Positions 5,255-12,204 of a stretch of 12,600 bases of DNA are shown piece after piece (the stretch's first letter is position 1; each line of letters starts with the position of its first letter). Under the pieces are notes generated by a model. It saw only the letters and a list, made by a program, of their open reading frames with translations. It had not been told where the DNA came from and searched no databases. The position numbers and the translations under genes were made by a program. Source of the DNA: Chitinophagia bacterium (lineage in GTDB: Bacteria; Bacteroidota; Bacteroidia; Chitinophagales; Chitinophagaceae); contig RGMU01000021.1 in assembly GCA_010021705.1 (NCBI GenBank), forward strand, positions 1 through 12,600. The letters are read 5' to 3'.

Positions 5255-6523
5255 ATGAGAAAAATTATTAACTCTCTCTTAATTATTACGCTCTTATTAA
5301 GCAGCACAGCGTCTTTCGCAGTTAAAAAAAAGGTATTATTTATTGGTAATAGCTATATAGCGGTTAACAACTTGCCTACCATAGTAGATTCTATATGCCA
5401 AGCTATGGGCGATACGCTTGTATATGACCAAAATGTGCCCGGAGGCTACACCTTTCAAATGCACAGTGCCGATTTAGGCACCATCACCAAAATTAACCTT
5501 ACGGATTGGGACGTGGTTGTGCTGCAAGAGCAAAGCCAAAAGCCGTCTTTTCCGCCTTCTCAGGTGGCTACGGAGGTTTATCCGTATGCCACAAGGTTAG
5601 ATAGCTTTGTGCGTGCCCATGACACCTGCACGCAAACCATGTATATGATGACTTGGGGACGTGCCAACGGTGATGCCTCTAACTGCCCATTCTATCCGAT
5701 GGTGTGTACTTATGCCGGTATGCAGTCTCGCCTGCGTGAAAGCTATTTGGATATGGGTACAGATAACCATGCTTGCGTGGCACCGGTGGGTGCAGCTTGG
5801 AAGGCAATGAGGGATAGTTTCCCGCTAATATGGCTCTATTCTGCCGACAGTTCGCACCCTGCCATTAACGGCTCTTATTTGGAGGCGGCAGTAATGTATG
5901 CTTCTATTTTTCATAAATCGCCGGAGAGTTGCACTTATGTAGCGACAGGAATGGTGCCGGCACAGGCAGCTACCATAAGGCGCATAGCCAAAAAGGTTAC
6001 TTTAGACAGCTTATACACATGGCAGCGATACGGGCATTACCCCTACTCCGGCTTTACTGTAGCGGGTGCCACCAACACTAAAACATTTACCAACTTATCA
6101 CCTGTGAGTGCCAAGCATCGCTGGAGCTTTGGTGATACCCAAAGTGATACTGTTGCTAATCCTGTGCACCGCTATACTGCTATTGGTACATATACCGTTA
6201 CGCACACCATATACAACGACTGCTTTAGCGAAACGTTTACCGATACCGTTAGAATAACCACCATTTCCATAGGCTTGCAAAGCCTTAATACGGCACCTAA
6301 TGAAGTGCGCATTGCTAATTATGGTAGCGGTAGCTTTAGCGTTGAGTTTAGTAGCATGGCTATAGCCGGCATGGCTGTTTACAGCATTGACGGCAAATGC
6401 GTGAAGCAATATACCAACACCGGAACGACCATTACTGACAACTTGCCTGCCGGCATGTATATATACAAGGCTTGGAGCAAAGAAACCGGTAGCGTTGTAA
6501 CGCATAAGTTTGTAGTCTATTAA
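5255..6523 (+). CDS. Secreted SGNH-hydrolase-like protein with PKD domain and T9SS tail
   Basis: This exported 422-residue protein is probably an esterase or acetylesterase acting outside the cell. Residues 1-22 are a signal peptide (MRKIINSLLIITLLL, cleavage near SFA). An SGNH-type domain follows: VLFIGNSYIAVNN with the putative nucleophile Ser33, PGGYTF at 62-67, VLQEQS at 89-94, TWGRANGD at 133-140, and ADSSHP with Asp198/His201 as the likely remaining catalytic pair. It resembles the DUF4886-like GNS branch. Residues about 267-335 look like a PKD domain (HRWSFGDTQS, then HRYTAIGTYTVTHTI). Residues about 373-422 form a type A T9SS sorting domain (MAVYSIDGKCVKQY, then NLPAGMYIYK and HKFVVY). 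ATG 5255 is preferred over the TTG at 5237 because the signal peptide begins there. A weak -7-like TATATTGT lies at 5233-5240. The VOC gene follows after 10 bases. Confidence 0.85.
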   Translation: MRKIINSLLIITLLLSSTASFAVKKKVLFIGNSYIAVNNLPTIVDSICQAMGDTLVYDQNVPGGYTFQMHSADLGTITKINLTDWDVVVLQEQSQKPSFPPSQVATEVYPYATRLDSFVRAHDTCTQTMYMMTWGRANGDASNCPFYPMVCTYAGMQSRLRESYLDMGTDNHACVAPVGAAWKAMRDSFPLIWLYSADSSHPAINGSYLEAAVMYASIFHKSPESCTYVATGMVPAQAATIRRIAKKVTLDSLYTWQRYGHYPYSGFTVAGATNTKTFTNLSPVSAKHRWSFGDTQSDTVANPVHRYTAIGTYTVTHTIYNDCFSETFTDTVRITTISIGLQSLNTAPNEVRIANYGSGSFSVEFSSMAIAGMAVYSIDGKCVKQYTNTGTTITDNLPAGMYIYKAWSKETGSVVTHKFVVY

Positions 6524-6533
6524 ACCAATTTTT

Positions 6534-6911
6534 ATGACAAAGCCATTTTTAGGGTTAAGAACAACTGTTTATTATGTCCCTGACATTAATACCGGTAAAG
6601 AATGGTATGCCAAAGTGTTGGAAACAGAGCCATATTTTGACGAGCCGTTTTATGTGGGCTTTAACGTAGGCGGCTATGAATTGGGCGTACACCCCATTCA
6701 CGATGACAGCCATAAACCGTCTGCTGCGGCGCAGGCGTTTTGGGGTGTAGAAGATGTGCACGCGTCTTTTAATAGACTGTTGGCTATGGGGGCAACTGCT
6801 TTGTGCGCGCCTAATGATGTGGGGGACGGTATTGCCATAGCAGAAGTAACCGACCCTTGGGGCAATGCGATAGGCATTATACAAAATCCGCACTTTAAGC
6901 TACCCGAATAA
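6534..6911 (+). CDS. VOC-superfamily (glyoxalase/bleomycin-resistance fold) protein
   Basis: A 125-residue single-module protein with two beta-alpha-beta-beta-beta halves. The first begins GLRTTVYYVPDINTGKEWYAKVL and ends YELGVHP; the second begins AFWGVEDVHASFNRLLAMGA and ends EVTDPWGNAIGIIQNP, a classic VOC closing motif. The metal-binding set is incomplete: no histidine stands in the first strand (LRTTVYY), although Glu104 and His53 are candidates. It may therefore be a binding protein or use different ligands. Members range from glyoxalases to dioxygenases and antibiotic-binding proteins, and the reaction here is unknown. It starts 10 bases after the SGNH gene and is probably translated from the same message. 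Its stop lies five bases from the stop of the convergent glycosyltransferase. Confidence 0.85.
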   Translation: MTKPFLGLRTTVYYVPDINTGKEWYAKVLETEPYFDEPFYVGFNVGGYELGVHPIHDDSHKPSAAAQAFWGVEDVHASFNRLLAMGATALCAPNDVGDGIAIAEVTDPWGNAIGIIQNPHFKLPE

Positions 6912-6916
6912 TAATG

Positions 6917-7714
6917 CTATTTTACAGAGCCTTTTAGGCGCATGGTAAAGGCTTTGATTAAGCCACCGTCATTTTGCAGGTGGCGGTCGCCTGTCCATGC
7001 AATGGCTTTGGGGCTATATACCGGCAATAACCTCCCAAAACCATTATTGCGCAACTTTACGGCAAGCCAACCATCTTCGTTAGAACCCGGTGGATGTTCA
7101 TAGCCGTTTACTTGCAGGCAATGTGCCCGCCTAAAGGCAGAGTTGCAGCCATATACGTTCATGGCTTCTTCTTTAAACCATTTTTTGAACAACCTTAGCA
7201 CATCGGCAAAATTTTCATAGATAAAATACTGCCACCTTTTTTCATACACCGGCGGTAAAAATGCAAACCTACCGTAAGACAGTGCAACACCCTGCTTGTT
7301 GATAAGCGGGTTTATCATAGTTTCTATCCATGTGGGGGGATAAAGGGTATCAGCATCGGCATTGATAATAAACTCGCTTGAGGCAGCGTGTAAGCCGGCA
7401 TTGCGTGCATGTTTTACGCCCGGCGTGGGTTCATTAATGCAGGTTACGCCGGTGGCTTTTACAATTTGCTCGGTATTGTCTTTAGAGTTGTTGTTAACTA
7501 CTATTATCTCTACCGATTTGTCTGTAATATTTTGAGCAATAGACAGCAGTGTATATAAGATATTTTTTTCTTCATTGTAGGCAGGAATAACGATAGTTAC
7601 TAACGGATTACCTTTATACAACTTGGGATAGCACGCTTGTATATTTTTGGTAAGACTATCGTTATCTTTATTTAGTATTTCTTTAACGTATTGTGGAACG
7701 GTGATAGGGCGCAT
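6917..7714 (-). CDS. Family 2 glycosyltransferase
   Basis: This 265-residue GT-A enzyme probably adds a sugar to a lipid-linked or polysaccharide acceptor at the inner face of the membrane. The fold begins at TIVIPAYNEEKNILYTLLSI (residues 40-59), followed by VEIIVVNNNSKDNT at 68-81. The metal and nucleotide-binding DxD is NADADT with Asp120 and Asp122. YGCNSAFRR at 188-196 and NEDGW, with Glu213 and Asp214 as the likely catalytic acid region, complete the pattern. There is no clear membrane helix. It lies 18 bases downstream of the phosphoglycosyl transferase gene and most likely adds a sugar after that enzyme's step. Substrates cannot be predicted. Confidence 0.88.
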   Translation of the reverse strand: MRPITVPQYVKEILNKDNDSLTKNIQACYPKLYKGNPLVTIVIPAYNEEKNILYTLLSIAQNITDKSVEIIVVNNNSKDNTEQIVKATGVTCINEPTPGVKHARNAGLHAASSEFIINADADTLYPPTWIETMINPLINKQGVALSYGRFAFLPPVYEKRWQYFIYENFADVLRLFKKWFKEEAMNVYGCNSAFRRAHCLQVNGYEHPPGSNEDGWLAVKLRNNGFGRLLPVYSPKAIAWTGDRHLQNDGGLIKAFTMRLKGSVK

Positions 7715-7732
7715 AAGCAGTGCAGGATAGGA

Positions 7733-8932
7733 TTAAACACTTTCTTTTTGTAGTAGGGCGGGAATGGTGCGGAATATGAGCTTAATGTCATACCAAAAGC
7801 TGTGATTTTCGGCATACTTATTGTCTAACATTAGCCTTTCTTCTTCCGTCATTTCGCCCTTGCCTCTTTTCTCTACTTGCCATAGCCCTGTAATGCCCGC
7901 CGGAGCTTTGAAGCGAAGGGCGTATTTGTCTATCGTTAGCTTTTCGGCTTCGTAAAGGGGTAGGGGGCGATTGCCAACAATGCTCATATCACCTTTAAGC
8001 ACATTCCACAGTTGGGGAAGCTCATCTATGCTTGTATCGCGTAATATTTTACCAATTTTTGTAATACGAGGGTCGTTTTTTAACTTAAAAAATGCAGCAC
8101 CCGACAAAGATTTTTTAGCTTTTAAGTAGTTTTTCTCACACCATTGGTTTTTGTCGGCATACATGGGTTGCCTGCATTTTGTACCATTGGCAATACATTC
8201 ATCGCAAAGCAAGTTAGGTTCTGTTTTATTAGCTTCACCGCCTTCTGCAGCAGCATATTGATTAAGGTGCATAAGTTCTTTTACCCTTTGGTCTGCATTA
8301 ACATACATTGACCTGAATTTATAGAACTTAAATATTTTATAACCCGTACCCACGCGCAAAGAATAGTAAAAAATAGGTCCTTTAGACTCCAACCGCATGA
8401 TAATCATAATTATCAGCAATATAGGTGATATGCAAAGGAGTAAACTTCCGGCAAATACGATGTCAAAAATGCGCTTTATTAGCGGTAACTTATAGGTGTT
8501 TACTTCAATAGGCTTACCCTTACTTTGTAGCGACTGCCAATTATCGGTCAAGTAGCCCACGCGCATTTCTATTTGCTGCTTTTGCAAGGGTAGCTTAAAA
8601 ATGTCGGCTATGCCGGCTTGCATGGCTATTTTTATGGTGTTTTCATTTACTAATTGAGATATGAGGAAAAAAGGGATATGAGGCTTTTTTAACTTTTGCA
8701 GCGTTTCTAATAAATATATCCCCCCTTGCGACATAACTTCGTTTTGTGAAATCACTGCCAAAATATGTAAATGATGACGCTCCCAATCTTCACAAAGCTC
8801 ACTACCGGTATTAAACTTCATCAGCTTCTTTTTGCCCCAGTCGCAACTGTTCAAAATGCCCAATATGGCATCATCAACATTAAGCAATGCTATTATACCG
8901 CCTTCACTTGGCTGTGGCAAGCTACTGTTCAT
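7733..8932 (-). CDS. Phosphoglycosyl transferase with N-terminal receiver-like domain
   Basis: The 399-residue protein should start polysaccharide synthesis by moving a sugar-1-phosphate from a nucleotide sugar to undecaprenyl phosphate. The C-terminal bacterial sugar transferase domain starts LIKRIFDIVFAGSLLL (151-166), with a hydrophobic membrane segment to about 179. It continues with FKFYKFRSM (201-209), NDPRITKIGKILRDTSIDEL (286-305, with the catalytic pair Asp303-Glu304), LKGDMSIVGNRPL and PAGITGLWQV. Residues 1-130 look like a receiver fold: LLNVDD at 16-21, GGIYLLETLQKL at 70-81, and GIADIFKLPL at 107-116. The phosphoacceptor position is not Asp (Gln63 or Ser62 instead) and the conserved Lys appears replaced, so it is a pseudo-receiver. 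A segment between FRSM and NDPR (210-285) is unusually long and holds Cys243, 246, 253 and 265. The gene begins 11 bases after a stand-alone receiver gene. Confidence 0.88.
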   Translation of the reverse strand: MNSSLPQPSEGGIIALLNVDDAILGILNSCDWGKKKLMKFNTGSELCEDWERHHLHILAVISQNEVMSQGGIYLLETLQKLKKPHIPFFLISQLVNENTIKIAMQAGIADIFKLPLQKQQIEMRVGYLTDNWQSLQSKGKPIEVNTYKLPLIKRIFDIVFAGSLLLCISPILLIIMIIMRLESKGPIFYYSLRVGTGYKIFKFYKFRSMYVNADQRVKELMHLNQYAAAEGGEANKTEPNLLCDECIANGTKCRQPMYADKNQWCEKNYLKAKKSLSGAAFFKLKNDPRITKIGKILRDTSIDELPQLWNVLKGDMSIVGNRPLPLYEAEKLTIDKYALRFKAPAGITGLWQVEKRGKGEMTEEERLMLDNKYAENHSFWYDIKLIFRTIPALLQKESV

Positions 8933-8943
8933 ATAAAACGATG

Positions 8944-9351
8944 CTAATTTTGGAATATTTTTCCGGAACGTCTAAGAATAGCTTTTAATCTTACTTCTAA
9001 TTCTTTGGGGTTGAATGGCTTTACCATATAATCGTCTGCGCCGGCATCAAAGCACTTGATGCGGGTTTGTGTGCTTTCATCACCCGATAATATGAGTACG
9101 GGTATGGAGCTAAAGAAGCCGCTTGATTTTACATGTTGTAGCAATTCTAAGCCCCCCATGCCAACAGTGCGAAGGTCGCAGATGAGCATATCAGGTATAA
9201 TACCCTGATGTAAGGCAGCTAAGGCATCTTTACCATCGGTAAACGCTTTTATGCTAAACTGTTCCTCAAGGGAGCGACTAATGATTAGCTGCAATGGCAA
9301 ATCATCTTCTACTACCATCACTTTAGGAATCTTAGTTTCAGACCAATTCAT
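8944..9351 (-). CDS. Stand-alone response-regulator receiver protein
   Basis: This 135-residue protein is a single phosphoacceptor domain with no output domain. The acidic pocket is Glu15-Asp16-Asp17 (VMVVEDD), the phosphorylation site is Asp59 (LICDL), the switch residue is Ser89 (LILSGD), and the conserved lysine is Lys111 (YMVKPFNPKEL). The alpha4-beta5-alpha5 face (CFDAGADDYMVKPF) is like that of OmpR-type receivers, but the chain stops shortly after LRRSGKIFQN, so no DNA-binding domain is present. No histidine kinase lies in the window. It is the first gene of the apparent receiver, phosphoglycosyl transferase and glycosyltransferase operon. A likely role, by inference, is protein-protein control of the enzyme encoded 11 bases downstream. 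Confidence 0.9.
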   Translation of the reverse strand: MNWSETKIPKVMVVEDDLPLQLIISRSLEEQFSIKAFTDGKDALAALHQGIIPDMLICDLRTVGMGGLELLQHVKSSGFFSSIPVLILSGDESTQTRIKCFDAGADDYMVKPFNPKELEVRLKAILRRSGKIFQN

Positions 9352-9511
9352 GCAGTGCGTTTTAATGTTCTTATAAAATCACCGTAAATATACTTCACAA
9401 TCTAAATTATTTTGGTGTTCATGAAGATTTGCAATGTTTTTTAGTTGTTAATGATACAGGTATGGTATTTACGGTAGCATTTTTTTAGCGTATTTCCCCC
9501 TTTATTTCATT

Positions 9512-9539
9512 CGTTTTATGAGCATATTGGCATAAAACG
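9512..9539. repeat. Perfect 9-bp inverted repeat after the SCO gene
   Basis: CGTTTTATG (9512-9520) is the exact reverse complement of CATAAAACG (9531-9539), separated by ten bases. It begins three bases past the stop of the minus-strand SCO gene, so it could be the 3' end hairpin of the oxidase operon. On the minus strand it is followed by an A- and G-rich stretch rather than a T-run, so it is not a standard intrinsic terminator. It could instead be an operator in the 190-base gap. I see no convincing promoter for the receiver gene there. Confidence 0.5.
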
Positions 9540-9541
9540 TG

Positions 9542-10258
9542 CTACTTTTTATGCTTCTTTTGCTTTTCTAAGGTTAAAAGTACTATATCGTCTGCACATT
9601 TGTTGGCGATAGTGTCTATTGTTCCATCATAGTAGCCTCTTATATGCCTGTTTTTGTCTATTAGCACAAGCTGTTCGGAATGTAAAAAATCATCACTACC
9701 GCCGTTGCCGTCTCCGGCTATCAGTCCTAACTGTTGTTTGGCAAAGGCATACACTGCTTTTTTGTCTGCGGTGCAAAACCACCAACTATCGGGATTGGCT
9801 TTGTATTGGGCTGCAAGCTCTCTTAAACGCGGTATGCTATCGCGCTCGGGTAGCATGGTAAACGATAAAAATTGCACTACCGTATCTAATGTATTGAGTT
9901 TTTTATAGCTTTTCTTAAAGCTATTTTGCAGGTATTTTAGGTTGGTGTGCATTTTAGGGCAACTACCTTTGCAGTCGGCAAAGAAAAAGCTGATGACCAA
10001 TATTTTGCCTTGCAGGTCATGAGCTATTGACCGGTGTTCTCCGTTCTGGTTTACAAATGCTATATCGCTAATGGTGTGATAAACAGTATCGGGCTTGCCG
10101 TTTATGTTCACAATGCTGTCCATGCCGGCTATGTAGTAGTAGCGGGGCATTTTAACGGCATCTTTAGACATTTGTTGAACCACCAAATAAATAGATAGCG
10201 GCAACAAAAATGCTACCGCTATCGCTAATACATATCTATTGTTTTTTGACTTTGCCAA
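9542..10258 (-). CDS. SCO1/SenC-family copper chaperone
   Basis: This 238-residue membrane-anchored thioredoxin-fold protein faces the periplasm and helps deliver copper to the CuA site of cytochrome c oxidase subunit II. An N-terminal anchor at residues 8-28 (YVLAIAVAFLLPLSIYLVV) follows a basic start. The copper-binding CxxxC is in FFADCKGSCPKM, with Cys96 and Cys100, and the third ligand is His193 in FLHSEQLVLIDKNRHIRGYYDG. An insertion at about 181-190 (AGDGNGGSDD) precedes that histidine. A second pair, Cys162 and Cys221, is not part of the usual site. It starts five bases after the subunit IV stop, so the two are very probably cotranscribed. Confidence 0.92.
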   Translation of the reverse strand: MAKSKNNRYVLAIAVAFLLPLSIYLVVQQMSKDAVKMPRYYYIAGMDSIVNINGKPDTVYHTISDIAFVNQNGEHRSIAHDLQGKILVISFFFADCKGSCPKMHTNLKYLQNSFKKSYKKLNTLDTVVQFLSFTMLPERDSIPRLRELAAQYKANPDSWWFCTADKKAVYAFAKQQLGLIAGDGNGGSDDFLHSEQLVLIDKNRHIRGYYDGTIDTIANKCADDIVLLTLEKQKKHKK

Positions 10259-10263
10259 GTGTG

Positions 10264-10716
10264 TTAATGAGAAGAATGTGCCATTTGCTCAACATGAGCG
10301 CGAGACGGTGTAGTATTGTTCATGTGTAGCCAAAAGGTGCCGTCCATCAAAAAGGCAATTATAAACCACACAAATAGCACTAATGGTACTAATACGGTAA
10401 CAATAAAATCTTTGAACTCATCACCAAGGTGCATAAAGATAGCCACAATGTAGCCTGCCTTAAACAGGGTTAACCCTAAGAATATGGTAATGATTAAGCC
10501 TTTATTTAAGCTATGGCTAAGTTTCATACCAATAAATACTTCTACTAAGGTTACTACTAATAGTATCCAAAATACGCGCCATATCTTTTTGATTTGAGCT
10601 TTGCTTTCGGTACCTTCCACATCTGTGTGATGTGCCATGATGCCGGAGTAGAGCTTTGATTGGTCGCCTTCGTAATAAAACTGATTGCTTTGTTGATTAT
10701 GATTATGAGCTGACAT
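10264..10716 (-). CDS. ctaF: Cytochrome c oxidase subunit IV (CtaF/CyoD-like)
   Basis: A 150-residue inner-membrane accessory subunit of a heme-copper oxidase, with three predicted helices at about residues 45-64, 73-95 and 104-124. Family marks are LFKAGYIVAIFMHLGDE (84-100) followed by VLVPLVLFVWFIIAFLMDG. Both ends are polar and histidine-rich (MSAHNHN at the start; HVEQMAHSSH at the end), and the N-terminal extension of about 40 residues is longer than in compact relatives. It lies 27 bases downstream of the second subunit III gene. The gene symbol follows Bacillus usage and is by analogy. Confidence 0.85.
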   Translation of the reverse strand: MSAHNHNQQSNQFYYEGDQSKLYSGIMAHHTDVEGTESKAQIKKIWRVFWILLVVTLVEVFIGMKLSHSLNKGLIITIFLGLTLFKAGYIVAIFMHLGDEFKDFIVTVLVPLVLFVWFIIAFLMDGTFWLHMNNTTPSRAHVEQMAHSSH

Positions 10717-10743
10717 AAGCTGTAATAAAATGAATTTAATGGA

Positions 10744-11508
10744 TTATAATAAATAGAAGCAAGTGAATACAAATACCCAAACTAAGTCCACAAAGTGCCA
10801 ATATAAACCTATTTTTTCTACCATTTCGTAGTGTCCCCGGCGTTCATAAGTGCCATTCACGGTATTCACCAACATTAGTATGTTGAACACCACACCACTG
10901 GTAACGTGCCCGCCATGGAAGCCGGTGATGGTAAAGAAGTAATTAAAAAAGTTGTGTGTGGACTGTAATCCAACTAATGGTTGCGTACTAAGCACATGTT
11001 GCACTTCAGGAGCGGCAGGGTCATAAAAATGAATGAATGTGCTTAATGGTGTAGTTTGAATATTAGTGAAGCAACCCCATAAACCGCCACACTCACCACC
11101 TAAGTGCGTCCATTCCCATGCTTGGCAACTTAGGAAGGCAATACCACCTACGATAGTCCATAAAAGCCATTTCGTAACATTCTTTTTATCACCATAGTGC
11201 CCTGCGTGCACGGCAAGCACCATTGTTACCGAACTCATGATAAGGATAAAGGTCATTAAACTCACAAAAAGCAACGGAAGGTTGTAGGCTTCAAAGAAAG
11301 GGAAGGACTTAAACACCTGATTAGCGTCAGGCCATACCGAGCTAAAAAAGCGCGTCGTTCCGTAAGAAATCAAAAATGCGCCAAAGGTAAGGGCATCGGA
11401 AAGCAGGAAAAACCACATCATCATTTTTCCGTAACTAACATTGTAGGGTGATCTTCCACCTCCCCATGCTTTGGTTTCTTGTGCTGTTGCTGCGTTTGCG
11501 TGTGCCAT
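10744..11508 (-). CDS. ctaE: Cytochrome c oxidase subunit III (longer copy)
   Basis: This 254-residue subunit III of a heme-copper oxidase has about five membrane helices, starting at MMMWFFLLSDALTFGAFLIS (29-48) and ending at YWHFVDLVWVFVFTCFYLL (236-254). The family signatures CQAWEW (128-133), TGFHGGHVTSG (195-205) and YWHFVDLVW are all present. A loop of about 60 residues between WEW and TGFHG carries Cys140 and Cys146 in a GECGGLWGC pattern and is longer than in most relatives I know. It follows another subunit III gene by 52 bases and precedes subunit IV by 27. Tandem subunit III genes are usual in Bacteroidota oxidase clusters, and this is the fuller of the two. Confidence 0.92.
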   Translation of the reverse strand: MAHANAATAQETKAWGGGRSPYNVSYGKMMMWFFLLSDALTFGAFLISYGTTRFFSSVWPDANQVFKSFPFFEAYNLPLLFVSLMTFILIMSSVTMVLAVHAGHYGDKKNVTKWLLWTIVGGIAFLSCQAWEWTHLGGECGGLWGCFTNIQTTPLSTFIHFYDPAAPEVQHVLSTQPLVGLQSTHNFFNYFFTITGFHGGHVTSGVVFNILMLVNTVNGTYERRGHYEMVEKIGLYWHFVDLVWVFVFTCFYLL

Positions 11509-11560
11509 GTTTTATTTTAAGTGGTCTCTGAACAATTTGGGTGCAAAAATGCAAAAAAAT

Positions 11561-12181
11561 TTATTGATTTGCTATAAAGAAAACAAACAAATAAACCCAC
11601 AATATATCCACAAAGTGCCAATAGTGCCCTACTATTTCTAACCCTGTGGCATTGTAAATGATGATGTTTTTCCTTACAACGCGTAAATATACTATCAATA
11701 ATGCAATTATCCCACCCAAAATGTGTAAAAGATGCAATCCGGCTATAATAAATACAAAAGATTCGCTTGGATTGCCACTTATCTTTACTACTTCTTGGGC
11801 TGTTGTTATTTTTCCGTTAATAGATACGGGCTGTGGGGTGTGGTATAGCTGGTAAAAGCCCATGTATTGAAAAATGCCAAACAATATCCCTAACAGTAGG
11901 GTTATACCCACAAGTGCTCTAAATTGAGGCATTTTTCGGGTTTTGAAAGATTTAAGTGCAACGTAATAGGTAATGCTACTTACCATAATAACTATTGTGG
12001 ACACCCAAAAAATGGGAGGGAGCTTAAAATACCGCCAATTACCCTCCGATTGGCGCACCATATAGCCGCTTGTTAGCCCTGCAAACATCATGCTGATACT
12101 CCCCATGGCTATCCACATTGCCATTTTATGGGGGTGTATTTTTTTTGGACTGTCGGCTTCTTGAAAAAGGCTTTGGCTCAT
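11561..12181 (-). CDS. Cytochrome c oxidase subunit III (shorter copy)
   Basis: A 206-residue subunit III family protein with five predicted helices at about 19-41, 57-77, 87-109, 141-166 and 184-204. It shares the end GHYWHFVDILWVYLF (185-199) with its downstream neighbour but has GLHLLHILGG (148-157) in place of the TGFHG motif. The first helix MAMWIAMGSISMMFAGLTSGYMV also differs from the longer copy. It probably derives from an ancient duplication and may serve as a second membrane subunit of the same oxidase; the exact role is not known to me. It begins 23 bases downstream of ctaB. Confidence 0.88.
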   Translation of the reverse strand: MSQSLFQEADSPKKIHPHKMAMWIAMGSISMMFAGLTSGYMVRQSEGNWRYFKLPPIFWVSTIVIMVSSITYYVALKSFKTRKMPQFRALVGITLLLGILFGIFQYMGFYQLYHTPQPVSINGKITTAQEVVKISGNPSESFVFIIAGLHLLHILGGIIALLIVYLRVVRKNIIIYNATGLEIVGHYWHFVDILWVYLFVFFIANQ

Positions 12182-12204
12182 GAATTAAAAGTTATATTTA
12201 TTGT

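Noticed and set aside
6011..6019. Perfect DnaA-box match TTATACACA inside the SGNH gene
   Set aside because: It is a lone match within a coding region, at a frequency expected by chance.
6912..6916. Possible shared terminator between the VOC and glycosyltransferase genes
   Set aside because: The five-base gap and flanking sequence contain no stable hairpin followed by a T-run.
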